Shown here piece by piece: positions 1-6,511 of a stretch of 6,511 nucleotides of DNA. The stretch lies in assembly GCA_947463845.1 (NCBI GenBank), contig CANHUM010000102.1:1-6511 (forward strand). The letters run 5' to 3'. The notes under the pieces are model-generated. The model was not told where the DNA came from. It saw nothing but the letters and a program-made list of their open reading frames with translations, and did not search any database. A program made the position numbers and the translations under genes. Within the stretch, counting starts at the first letter, position 1. Each line of letters begins with the position of its first letter. The stretch is from Comamonadaceae bacterium. GTDB taxonomy: Bacteria; Pseudomonadota; Gammaproteobacteria; Burkholderiales; Burkholderiaceae_C.

Positions 1-1702
1 CATCGGGCGCATTGATGGTGGCCAAAATGGTGCCACGGTCTTCCAGAGGCGAGAGTTCTTGCTTCATGGTGGGGTAGATCGCGGCAATGCCGACGCCTGA
101 CGCCAGCATGACCAAGACCACCACCCAACGCGCACGGCTCAAAATCAGGGTCAGCAAATTCTCATAACTCGAGGAGAGTGCCGTCAACCACTTTTCCATG
201 GAACGGTCAAACCAACCGGGATGGGGGTTGTGCTTGAGCAACTTGGCGCTGAGCATGGGGGCCAATGTCAGGGCCACAAAGCCTGAGACCAACACAGCGC
301 CTGCCAAGGCCAGCGCAAATTCACCGAACAATTTGCCTGTCCGCCCTGGCGTGAAAGCCAAGGGCGCGAACACTGCTGCCAGTGTCAATGTCATGGCAAT
401 CACGGCAAAGCTGATTTCACGCACGCCTTTGACGGCTGCGGAGAACGGATCCAAGCCCTCTTCAATGTGCCGATAGATGTTCTCCAGCACCACGATGGCA
501 TCGTCCACCACCAAACCAATGGCCAGGACCAAGGCCAAGAGGGTCAAGGTGTTGATGGTGAAACCCGCCAAGGCCATCATGGCGAACGCCCCGATCAAAC
601 TGACCGGGATGGTGATGATCGGGATGATCGAAGCGCGGAAGGTACGCAAAAAGACAAAAATCACCAACGCCACCAAAACGACGGCTTCGACAATGGTGTT
701 GAAAACACTTTTGATCGATCGGTCAATGAACACCGAATTGTCGTTGGCAATGTTGATCACCATGTCGGCTGGCAAGTCAGCCTTGAGCTTGGGAATCATC
801 TCACGCACACCCGCCGACCACTCCAACGGGTTGGCGGTGGCCTGACGGATCACGCCGGCAGAAATGGCCGACTGCCCATTCAAGCGCACAGCGCTGCGGT
901 CACTGGCCGCCCCTTCACGAATTTGCGCCACATCGCGCAACTTGATGGGAAATCCGTTGACGCTTCGGATCACAATGTCACCAAATTGCCCCGCCCGATT
1001 CAGATCGGTTTGCGACGAAACGCTGAATTCCCGGTTGGAAGACTCAATCCGACCCGCTGGCAATTCCAGGTTGTTACGCCGGATGGCGTCCTCCACATCT
1101 TGGGGCGTCAACTTGTAGGACGACAACCGTGCATGGTCCAAAGACACCAGCATGGCGTATTTGCGCTCACCGAAAATGCGCACATCGGCCACACCCGTCA
1201 CAGTTTGCAAGCGCGGCTTGACCACGCGATTGACCAAATCGTTGATCTGTAATGCATCCAGTGTGTCACTGGAAAACGCCAACCAGATGACAGGAAAAGC
1301 ATCGGCTTCGACTTTGGCGATGACGGGTTCTTCCACCGTTTGAGGTAATCGGTTGCGCACTCGGGCCGTACGATCACGCACTTCAGCGGCCGCTGTGTCG
1401 GCGTCCTTTTCGAGGCGAAAACGTACCGTGATCTGGGACTGTTCAGCGCGGCTGATCGAGGTGATCACGTCCACCGCATCAATGCCTGCAATCGAGTCTT
1501 CCAAGGGCTTGGTGACCTGAGATTCAACCACCTCTGCAGAAGCACCCACGTAGCGGGTCGTCACTGTCACCGTCGGTTCGTCGATCTTGGGGTACTCGCG
1601 CAACGACAGACTTTTGAAACTGACCGCACCAATCAGCACGATCAGCATCGACATGACCACGGCCAGAACCGGCCGCCGGATGGAAACTTCAGCGAGTTGC
1701 AT
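1..1702 (-). CDS. RND efflux pump permease, HAE1/AcrB-like (C-terminal part beyond left edge)
   Basis: Inner-membrane proton/drug antiporter of a tripartite efflux system. The frame is open from the ATG at 1702 to the left edge, 567 codons of a family that is usually about 1,030-1,060 residues. The visible part starts MQLAEVSIRRPVLAVV, the typical RND first transmembrane helix (about residues 10-30). The first periplasmic porter region follows, opening with EYPKIDEPTVTV. Helices then lie near residues 335-352, 360-378, 383-405, 434-450 and 463-485. Helix 4 carries GLVVDDAIVVLEN with the adjacent aspartates D400-D401, which correspond to the proton-relay D407/D408 of AcrB. Helix 7 is near 526-543, and the second porter region begins with the conserved PLEDRGTI. 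The ATG has a strong Shine-Dalgarno, GAGGGG, 5 bases upstream, and it overlaps the adaptor gene by 14 bases, so the two are probably translationally coupled. The double aspartate favours a proton-driven HAE1 pump; substrates cannot be read from the sequence. No frameshift is visible in this part. Confidence 0.95.
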   Translation of the reverse strand, partial: MQLAEVSIRRPVLAVVMSMLIVLIGAVSFKSLSLREYPKIDEPTVTVTTRYVGASAEVVESQVTKPLEDSIAGIDAVDVITSISRAEQSQITVRFRLEKDADTAAAEVRDRTARVRNRLPQTVEEPVIAKVEADAFPVIWLAFSSDTLDALQINDLVNRVVKPRLQTVTGVADVRIFGERKYAMLVSLDHARLSSYKLTPQDVEDAIRRNNLELPAGRIESSNREFSVSSQTDLNRAGQFGDIVIRSVNGFPIKLRDVAQIREGAASDRSAVRLNGQSAISAGVIRQATANPLEWSAGVREMIPKLKADLPADMVINIANDNSVFIDRSIKSVFNTIVEAVVLVALVIFVFLRTFRASIIPIITIPVSLIGAFAMMALAGFTINTLTLLALVLAIGLVVDDAIVVLENIYRHIEEGLDPFSAAVKGVREISFAVIAMTLTLAAVFAPLAFTPGRTGKLFGEFALALAGAVLVSGFVALTLAPMLSAKLLKHNPHPGWFDRSMEKWLTALSSSYENLLTLILSRARWVVVLVMLASGVGIAAIYPTMKQELSPLEDRGTILATINAPD

Positions 1703-3044
1703 CAGCGCCCCTCAGGCAAGGATTCGGTCCAGACAGGGCCACGTTCTTGGCAGATCCTTGAGCAGGTTTGCCACCTGCAGCTGAAGGCCGAGGACCGGCA
1801 GGACCTGATGAAGCCTGAGCCGAAGCTGCAGGGGGAGCCGCTGCAGCAGGAGGAGCCCCAGCCACAGCGGGCTGACCTCCCGTTGCACCAGGTCTGCCAC
1901 CGCCAGGCTGGGACAAATCGACCACCCGGACAGCTGTGCCGTCTTTTTGCAAGCGCTGGTGACCTGCTGTGACCACGGTGTCCCCTGCGGTCAAGCCTTC
2001 CAGAATCTCGACTTTGCCTGGCAAACGCAGTCCCACTTTGACGGCCACCCGTTCGGATACGCGCGCATCAGGCTTGTCGCCCGCAACGACCTTGACCACA
2101 AAGGTGCGACCTCCCTGGGGGATGATGGCTTCCTCTGGAATGACCAAGGCATTTTCCCGGGTGCCAAACACCGCATTGACGCGGGCAAACATGCCTGGAC
2201 GCAGTTGCTGTTGGCGGTTATCAATGCAGCCGCGCACGCCCACAGAACGGCCATTGGGCTCGATCAAGGGGTCCACCGCCTGCACGATGGCGGTGAATGG
2301 TCTGCCTGGCAGGGCATCGACCGTCAGCTGCGCTTTTTGTCCGGCACGGATTTTGGACTGAAAGCGCTCGGGCAATCGAAAGTCGAGCAACACGGCATCG
2401 ATGTCTTCCAAATTGACCATGTCCGCGCCATCTTTCAGATAGTCGCCTACGTTGATTTGTTTGAGGCCTGTCAAACCATCAAAGGGCGCCAGCACCTGCA
2501 GCCGTTGCAGTGTGGCCTGAGCCAATGAAAGCTTGGCGCGCGACACTTCCAGGGCTGCTGCACTTTCATCCAGTGAGCGCTGACTGATGAAGCTTTGCGC
2601 CACCAACTCCTGGTTGCGCTTGTGGTTGGCCTCGGCAATCGACAACTCCGCACGAGCCTGAGCCACTTGCGCCTGTTGCAATTGGTCGTCAAATTGGACC
2701 ATCAACTGCCCCTTGCGGACACGCTGACCATCATTGAAATGGATCTGTTTGACGCGGCCGCCAACTTCAGGGCGAAGCATCACCCCTTGACGAGAGCGCA
2801 AAGAGCCCACGGCCTGGGTCTCGTCCACCAGCGTCATGCTCTCGACCTTGGCCACCTCCACAGCCGGAACCCGGGCGGGTCCACCGCCCGGCGCGGATCC
2901 AGGACCAGCAGGCGCTGACGGGGCTGCGGAGGATGGCTTGCCCGACGCATCGTTCGGCAACTTGTTTTGCCACCACCAGGCGGCACCGGAAGCAACAGAA
3001 ATGCCCAAAAGCGCCAAGACTGCGTATTTCTTTTTGTAAGCCAT
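1689..3044 (-). CDS. RND efflux periplasmic adaptor subunit (membrane fusion protein)
   Basis: Periplasmic adaptor linking the RND pump to an outer-membrane channel; 451 residues. The N-terminus is MAYKKKYAVLALLG, a lysine-rich cap and one hydrophobic segment (about 7-25). No lipobox cysteine follows, so it is probably membrane-anchored or secreted and not a lipoprotein. A Ser/Pro/Gly linker covers about 31-60. The biotinyl-lipoyl-like halves are near 87-119 (PEVGGRVKQIHFNDGQRVRK) and 185-215 (APFDGLTG..VGDYL). They flank a helical hairpin at 120-184, rich in Ala, Gln and Glu. The beta-barrel (about 216-300) contains LDFRLPE and LRPGMFARV, and the membrane-proximal domain (about 300-376) contains IPEEAIIPQ. 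Residues 380-451 form an unusual Pro/Ala/Gly tail beyond the normal family end. The start is preceded by GAGAGA about 8 bases upstream. The pump gene follows with a 14-base overlap. It resembles AcrA/MexA-type adaptors, but the exact subfamily is uncertain. Confidence 0.95.
   Translation of the reverse strand: MAYKKKYAVLALLGISVASGAAWWWQNKLPNDASGKPSSAAPSAPAGPGSAPGGGPARVPAVEVAKVESMTLVDETQAVGSLRSRQGVMLRPEVGGRVKQIHFNDGQRVRKGQLMVQFDDQLQQAQVAQARAELSIAEANHKRNQELVAQSFISQRSLDESAAALEVSRAKLSLAQATLQRLQVLAPFDGLTGLKQINVGDYLKDGADMVNLEDIDAVLLDFRLPERFQSKIRAGQKAQLTVDALPGRPFTAIVQAVDPLIEPNGRSVGVRGCIDNRQQQLRPGMFARVNAVFGTRENALVIPEEAIIPQGGRTFVVKVVAGDKPDARVSERVAVKVGLRLPGKVEILEGLTAGDTVVTAGHQRLQKDGTAVRVVDLSQPGGGRPGATGGQPAVAGAPPAAAAPPAASAQASSGPAGPRPSAAGGKPAQGSAKNVALSGPNPCLRGADATR
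1708..1713 (-). promoter_or_regulatory. Shine-Dalgarno site of the RND pump gene
   Basis: On the minus strand GAGGGG lies 5 bases before the ATG at 1702. It sits inside the last codons of the adaptor gene and supports choosing this start, so the pump can be re-initiated as ribosomes finish the adaptor. Confidence 0.7.
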
Positions 3045-3170
3045 TCAGATATCTCTCAATTTGCGGGCTGCAAGAACATGTCAATGTAACAGTGCAAACC
3101 GAATTTCCCTATAAGCCATAGGGCATTTGGCCAAGCCACTGGTGGGCCTGCTCAGAACCCCAAGTGAGGG
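3045..3170. other. Intergenic region between rnhA and the efflux operon
   Basis: This 126-bp gap is the only substantial non-coding stretch and should hold the efflux operon's promoter, reading leftwards. It contains a minus-strand TTGACA at 3084-3079, but no good -10 hexamer at 16-18 bases from it, so I do not call that promoter. A perfect inverted repeat lies at 3107-3123. AGATATCT, an 8-bp palindrome, sits just before the adaptor start at 3047-3054. No stem followed by a T-run, as in an intrinsic terminator, is seen after rnhA, so some read-through from rnhA into the efflux operon is possible. Confidence 0.5.
3107..3123. repeat. Perfect inverted repeat CCCTAT-N5-ATAGGG, possible operator
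   Basis: Six-base arms (3107-3112 and 3118-3123) are separated by five bases. The repeat lies 63-79 bases upstream of the adaptor start. On the minus strand it contains TTATAG, a passable -10 element, though I see no -35 at normal spacing. It could be a repressor operator for the efflux operon or a short hairpin in the rnhA 3' region. No T-run follows on the minus strand, which speaks against an intrinsic terminator. Arms this short can also occur by chance. Confidence 0.3.
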
Positions 3171-3638
3171 TCATCCCGTTGCGCTGGACCTTCCCAAGGC
3201 TCTTTCCACGCCTTGGTTGGCCAGCGCGTCCGCGCGCTCGTTGCCCGGATCACCGTTGTGCCCTTTGACCCAGCGCCAGTCGATCCGATGTCCCGAAGAT
3301 GACACCACGGTGTCCAGTTTTTGCCACAAATCGGCATTTTTGACGGGTTGTTTCGCAGCAGTACGCCACCCGCGGGCTTTCCACCCGTGGATCCATTCGG
3401 TGATCCCTTTGCGCACATATTCGCTGTCCAGATACAGCGTGACCTGACAGGGCCGTTTGAGTGCCAAAAGGCCCTCAATGACCGCCGTCAACTCCATCCG
3501 GTTGTTGGTGGTGTTCAGCTCTCCACCCAATAATTCCTGCACATGGTGACCCGATTGCAGGCGGACCCCCCATCCTCCAGGGCCAGGATTGCCCTTGCAG
3601 GCACCATCGGTGTGGATTTCAACGGGTGTCAACGGCAT
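3171..3638 (-). CDS. rnhA: Ribonuclease HI
   Basis: Cytoplasmic endonuclease that cuts the RNA strand of RNA:DNA hybrids, removing R-loops and helping with primer removal. It is 155 residues, the usual size for bacterial RNase HI, and the RNase H fold spans nearly the whole protein. The four metal-binding carboxylates are visible: D11 in [19 protein letters not shown]49 in TTNNRMEL, D71 in [11 protein letters not shown], and D137 in GNERADALA. The catalytic histidine is H127 in [15 protein letters not shown]. The basic substrate-binding handle [20 protein letters not shown] (82-101) is present, as in the Escherichia coli enzyme. The chosen ATG at 3638 has GAGAAAG directly upstream and places the first beta strand correctly. 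The gene overlaps the end of the upstream methyltransferase-like gene by 20 bases, which suggests co-transcription. No odd residues are seen at the active site. Confidence 0.97.
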   Translation of the reverse strand: MPLTPVEIHTDGACKGNPGPGGWGVRLQSGHHVQELLGGELNTTNNRMELTAVIEGLLALKRPCQVTLYLDSEYVRKGITEWIHGWKARGWRTAAKQPVKNADLWQKLDTVVSSSGHRIDWRWVKGHNGDPGNERADALANQGVERALGRSSATG

Positions 3639-4395
3639 CTTTCTCGATAAATGGACGGCATGATGAAGCGTCTGAGCGGGCTACGGGTGCAGTCGCCGCA
3701 GCGGACGATCGTACCTTGCGCCAGGTGCGTGCTGGCAAAAGTCGTCCGGCGGGCACCCGTTTGGTGGCCAGCAACAGATACACCCCGCCCAAAATGGGCC
3801 ACCACCGCTCTCCGGCGCTTTCCATCCAACCGAAACGGCGCATCCAGCGCTCACTGCCCATGGGGGGTGTCCAGCCTCCAAAGCGGCTGACATGCACCTC
3901 AAATCCGAGCAAGCGCAACCAATCACGCAGACGCCGATAACCAATCAGCGTCAGAGTAGGACCGGGTTGGGGCGCACCGCGGGATTGCCGCCAACCCCAA
4001 GTACTCAGAGGATTCAAGCCCGTGATGAGCACCTGACCTTCCGGAATCAGAACACGCTCGACTTCACGCAAACAAGCATGTGGATCGGTCGAACGCTCCA
4101 GCGTGTGAGGTAACACCACCAGGTCCAGGCTGTCGGCGGGCCAGGGCCAGGCGCGACTGTCCAGCCAGAGGTCTGATTCGACCCCGTCGTTGGGGTTCTC
4201 GTTCCATTCGAACTCCGCACAGGCTTGCCAGCGGTGAGGCATCCGGTTGTGGCGCAAGGTCTGCAATTGGGGCCATCCCAACTGCACTGCGTGATAGCCA
4301 AAAACGTCGGCCAACAATTCATCGGACTGGGCTTGCTCCCAGGCCCATAAACGCGAGGCAGCAGGCTGACCCAGCGGGGCCAACCAAGCGGGCAT
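3619..4395 (-). CDS. YafS-like class I SAM-dependent methyltransferase-fold protein
   Basis: Predicted cytoplasmic protein of the Methyltransf_11 type, resembling E. coli YafS, whose substrate is unknown. From the ATG at 4395 it is 258 residues. Recognisable blocks are [10 protein letters not shown] (31-40), [20 protein letters not shown] (92-111), [20 protein letters not shown] (112-131) and LRLLGFEV (160-167). These match methyltransferase motifs II to post-II. The usual glycine-rich SAM loop (motif I) is not seen; the corresponding place holds YHAVQLG. The last 40 residues are Ala/Arg/Ser-rich and probably disordered. Other in-frame starts are 4461 and 4428. I prefer 4395 because GTGAAG lies 5 bases upstream, the protein then begins just before the conserved core, and the longer forms would run through the divergent promoter region. 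Its neighbours gloB, rnhA and mltD are the same as those of yafS in E. coli, which supports orthology. Activity on a real substrate is not established by the sequence. Confidence 0.85.
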   Translation of the reverse strand: MPAWLAPLGQPAASRLWAWEQAQSDELLADVFGYHAVQLGWPQLQTLRHNRMPHRWQACAEFEWNENPNDGVESDLWLDSRAWPWPADSLDLVVLPHTLERSTDPHACLREVERVLIPEGQVLITGLNPLSTWGWRQSRGAPQPGPTLTLIGYRRLRDWLRLLGFEVHVSRFGGWTPPMGSERWMRRFGWMESAGERWWPILGGVYLLLATKRVPAGRLLPARTWRKVRSSAAATAPVARSDASSCRPFIEKDAVDTR

Positions 4396-4410
4396 GGGAT
4401 CTTCACTTTC

Positions 4411-4416
4411 TATAAT
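4411..4416. promoter_or_regulatory. TATAAT -10 element in the divergent gloB / methyltransferase start region
   Basis: A perfect plus-strand TATAAT lies 10 bases before the gloB ATG, and the other strand reads TATAGA (4414-4409) toward the methyltransferase gene. Transcription from the plus-strand element would start near 4422-4424, leaving a 5' leader of only a few bases. I find no good -35 hexamer on either strand at 15-19 bases. It may be a two-way promoter with very short leaders, or a chance match with the real promoters lying inside the neighbouring coding sequences. Confidence 0.45.
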
Positions 4417-4426
4417 CGGTGACTTC

Positions 4427-5200
4427 ATGAGACTCATTGCCCTGCCCGCATTTGCAGACAACTATATTTGGTTGTTACACACGCAACGCCATGCTCTGGT
4501 GGTCGACCCTGGCGACAGTGCGCCTGTGCTGGCCTGGATGCAAGAGCACCCGCATGTCCAATTGGACACGATTCTAGTCACGCACCACCACGCCGACCAC
4601 ACTGGTGGCCTGGCCGAACTGGTGACCCACACGGGTGCTCAGGTGCTGGCCCCCGCTCTGGAAAAAATGCCCGTACCGGCCCAGGGACTTCAGCAAGGTG
4701 ACCGTCTAGACTGGCACGGTTTGACCCTCGATGTCCATGAAGTGCCCGGCCACACCCTCGGACACATCGCCTTTTGGACACAACCGCCAGCGCAGGAACC
4801 CATACTTTTTTGTGGCGACACCCTGTTTTCTGGAGGTTGCGGTCGATTGTTTGAGGGCACGCCCGCCCAAATGCTGACCTCGCTGGACCGCTTGGCTGGT
4901 TTACCCGGCAACACACGGGTATGCTGTGCACACGAATACACCCTGTCCAATTTGAGGTTCGCGCTGGTCGTCGAACCCGATAACCAGGCCTTACAGTCGC
5001 ACTTTGCGCTGTGTACCCACCAGCGCGAACAAGCGTTGCCCACACTGCCGGTCGCACTTCAAACTGAATGCGACATCAACCCTTTTTTGCGAAGCCGCGA
5101 GCCCTCGGTCGCAGCAGCAGTCCGCTTGCACAATCCCATGGCTGTTGACGAGATCTCCACCTTTGCTGCCCTTCGCCAATGGAAGAACGATTTCCGATGA
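4427..5200 (+). CDS. gloB: Hydroxyacylglutathione hydrolase (glyoxalase II)
   Basis: Cytoplasmic metallo-beta-lactamase-fold enzyme that hydrolyses S-D-lactoylglutathione to D-lactate and glutathione, the second step of methylglyoxal detoxification. It is 257 residues, a typical length. The start MRLIALPAFADNYIWLL fits the family exactly, so the in-frame ATG at 4394 is too early. Metal ligands are H53, H55, D57 and H58 in VTHHHADHTGG, H109 in VPGHTLGH, D131 in CGDTLFSGGCGRLFEG, and H169 in CAHEYTLSN. The glutathione-binding C-terminal domain has NPFLRSREPSV and ends with the family-like ALRQWKNDF. GGTGA at 4418-4422, four bases before the ATG, could be a ribosome-binding site if transcription starts upstream of it. 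The gene diverges from the methyltransferase-like gene. Its stop overlaps the mltD start as ATGA. Nothing in the active site is missing. Confidence 0.97.
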   Translation: MRLIALPAFADNYIWLLHTQRHALVVDPGDSAPVLAWMQEHPHVQLDTILVTHHHADHTGGLAELVTHTGAQVLAPALEKMPVPAQGLQQGDRLDWHGLTLDVHEVPGHTLGHIAFWTQPPAQEPILFCGDTLFSGGCGRLFEGTPAQMLTSLDRLAGLPGNTRVCCAHEYTLSNLRFALVVEPDNQALQSHFALCTHQREQALPTLPVALQTECDINPFLRSREPSVAAAVRLHNPMAVDEISTFAALRQWKNDFR

Positions 5201-6511
5201 ATTTGCTGTCTTTCCATCGTGCACCCCGCTGGAGCCTGCCTGCAAGCGTGTTGCTGGCAGGGGTCCTCACTGGTTGTGCCTCAACTTCGCTCAAGTCCGA
5301 CGAAGAACGCACGCCCGTTCTGTCCGCACCAACGTCGGTGCCGGCGCCCACCCCATTGAGCTCTTCTGAGCCAACGCCTGAAAAGCCTTCAGCGCTCGGC
5401 TCTGACCGCTCTGTCGAACTGAAGCCCCATGCACTTTTAGGCTTGCAGGCACCCACCGACATTTGGGAGCGCATCCGCATGGGTTTCGCCATGCCCGATC
5501 TGGACAACGAATTGGTTCGCAACCGCGAAGTCTGGTATGCCAGCCGGCCGGATTATTTCTTGCGCATGACAGAGCGCTCCAGACCCTATATTTTTCACAT
5601 CGTCGAAGAACTGGAACGACGAAAAATGCCCACCGAGTTGGCGCTGTTGCCATTCATCGAATCGGCCTTCAACCCACAAGCGGTTTCCAGCGCCAAGGCG
5701 GCGGGGATGTGGCAGTTCATGCCCGCCACCGGCAAGTATTTCGACCTCAAGCAAAACCTGTTCAGGGATGAACGCCGGGATGTGCTGGAATCCACCCGTG
5801 CGGCGCTGGATTACCTGCAAAAGCTCTACAACATGTTTGGCGATTGGCATCTGGCACTGGCCGCTTACAACTGGGGAGAAGGCAGTGTGAGCCGGGCATT
5901 GGCGCGCAACAAGGCTCAAGGTAAACCTCTGACCTACAGTGAATTGCGCATGCCAGATGAGACGCGTTTTTACGTGCCCAAACTGCAGGCCGTGAAAAAC
6001 ATCATTGCGCAACCCGAAGCCTTTAAAACAGTTTTACCCCTGATTCAGAACCATCCATTTTTCAGAAGTGTCCCGATTGACAGGGATATCGATGTGGACA
6101 TGGCTGCCAAGCTGGCCAATGTCAGCCTCAAAGACTTCAAGGCCCTCAACCCTGCCATGAGTCGCCCGGTGATATTGGCTGCGGGAACACCCCATATTTT
6201 GCTGCCCTGGGACAACGCTGCCGTTTTCGAAAACAACTTGCAATCACGCGCAGGCGCCAGACTGTCCTCTTGGACGGCATGGCTGGCGACTCGCACCATG
6301 AAAGCCGAAGACGTTGCCAAGGAAGTCGGCATGCCGGTCGCGCAGCTGCGTACGATCAATGGCATTCCGCCCAGGATGTTGGTCAAGGCAGGCTCCACCT
6401 TGCTTGTACCCCGACCCAGTCAAAAAGAGAGCAATGTTGCCGAGCATCTGGCAGACAATGGTCATCTGATGTTGGCGCCCGAGGTCGTGCTGCGGAAGAT
6501 TTTTGTCACGG
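5197..6511 (+). CDS. mltD: Membrane-bound lytic murein transglycosylase D (C-terminus beyond right edge)
   Basis: Outer-membrane lipoprotein that cleaves peptidoglycan glycan strands with formation of 1,6-anhydro-N-acetylmuramic acid, acting in wall turnover. It is open to the right edge; 438 codons are visible. The signal peptide ends in a lipobox L24-T25-G26-C27 (VLTGCAST), followed by a Pro/Ser-rich linker to about residue 70. The SLT domain (about 130-235) carries the catalytic glutamate E155 in LLPFIESAFNPQAVS, then AAGMWQFMPATG (168-179), AAYNWGEG (222-229) and the MltD-type ETRFYVPKLQA (255-265). A divergent LysM-like peptidoglycan-binding segment lies near residues 357-406 (TRTMKAEDVAKEVGMPVAQL and LVKAGSTLLVPRP). 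A further LysM unit may lie past the edge. The ATG at 5197 overlaps the gloB stop (ATGA), so translation is likely coupled; the adjacent gloB-mltD order is also found in E. coli. Confidence 0.95.
   Translation, partial: MNLLSFHRAPRWSLPASVLLAGVLTGCASTSLKSDEERTPVLSAPTSVPAPTPLSSSEPTPEKPSALGSDRSVELKPHALLGLQAPTDIWERIRMGFAMPDLDNELVRNREVWYASRPDYFLRMTERSRPYIFHIVEELERRKMPTELALLPFIESAFNPQAVSSAKAAGMWQFMPATGKYFDLKQNLFRDERRDVLESTRAALDYLQKLYNMFGDWHLALAAYNWGEGSVSRALARNKAQGKPLTYSELRMPDETRFYVPKLQAVKNIIAQPEAFKTVLPLIQNHPFFRSVPIDRDIDVDMAAKLANVSLKDFKALNPAMSRPVILAAGTPHILLPWDNAAVFENNLQSRAGARLSSWTAWLATRTMKAEDVAKEVGMPVAQLRTINGIPPRMLVKAGSTLLVPRPSQKESNVAEHLADNGHLMLAPEVVLRKIFVT

Noticed and set aside
467..1252. A 261-codon plus-strand open frame antisense to the RND pump gene
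   Set aside because: It is in exact codon-to-codon register with the minus-strand pump frame, is rich in His, Gln, Asp and Gly with no recognisable domain, and the opposite strand encodes unmistakable RND transmembrane and aspartate motifs.
1786..1900. CTGCAG-rich low-complexity DNA as a possible repeat element
   Set aside because: The repeats are irregular and are explained by Ala, Gln and Pro codons of the adaptor's tail. No regular unit length is seen.
1947..2528. A 193-codon plus-strand open frame antisense to the adaptor gene
   Set aside because: It has no domain or plausible ribosome site, and it lies wholly over a well-supported adaptor coding region.
3079..3084. Exact minus-strand TTGACA as a -35 for the efflux operon
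   Set aside because: The bases 17-18 downstream (AATTGA or ATTGAG) are poor -10 matches, so it is not called as a promoter.
4394..4426. An 11-codon N-terminal extension of gloB from the ATG at 4394
   Set aside because: Glyoxalase II proteins start directly with the MRLIALPAFADNY-type strand, and the extension would run through the TATAAT element.
5437..6012. A 191-codon minus-strand open frame opposite mltD
   Set aside because: It is a shadow of the mltD frame: the plus strand carries the complete SLT catalytic domain here, and the antisense protein has no recognisable motif.

Overview
The window looks like ordinary chromosome from a moderately GC-rich betaproteobacterium. Burkholderiales, perhaps a freshwater member of the Comamonadaceae, is my best guess. 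This rests on protein style and on a gloB / YafS-like methyltransferase / rnhA / mltD gene cluster; no rRNA or other taxonomic marker is present. Six protein-coding genes fill almost all of the sequence. I see no tRNA, rRNA, CRISPR array, insertion sequence or phage gene.

Left part, minus strand (1-3044): a two-gene tripartite-efflux operon. The periplasmic adaptor (membrane fusion protein) gene is transcribed first, and its last 14 bases overlap the start of an RND inner-membrane pump gene. The pump gene runs off the left edge after 567 codons, a little over half of the usual length. No local regulator or outer-membrane channel gene is visible. The only intergenic space of any size (3045-3170, 126 bp) lies upstream of the adaptor and holds a small perfect inverted repeat.

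Middle part, minus strand (3171-4395): a YafS-like, SAM-methyltransferase-fold gene followed by rnhA (ribonuclease HI), overlapping by 20 bases.

Right part, plus strand (4427-6511): gloB (glyoxalase II) followed by mltD (lipoprotein lytic murein transglycosylase D, cut by the right edge), joined by an ATGA stop/start overlap. gloB and the methyltransferase diverge from an intergenic space of about 31 bp that holds a consensus TATAAT. Escherichia coli K-12 has the same genes together (mltD-gloB-yafS-rnhA-dnaQ), so this block is an old conserved neighbourhood. Here rnhA runs with the methyltransferase instead of against it, and the gene after rnhA is the efflux operon instead of dnaQ.

I found no convincing new biological system. 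The points most worth a second look are the very compact divergent start region, the poorly understood methyltransferase-like protein with no recognisable glycine-rich SAM loop, and the adaptor's long Pro/Ala/Gly tail.
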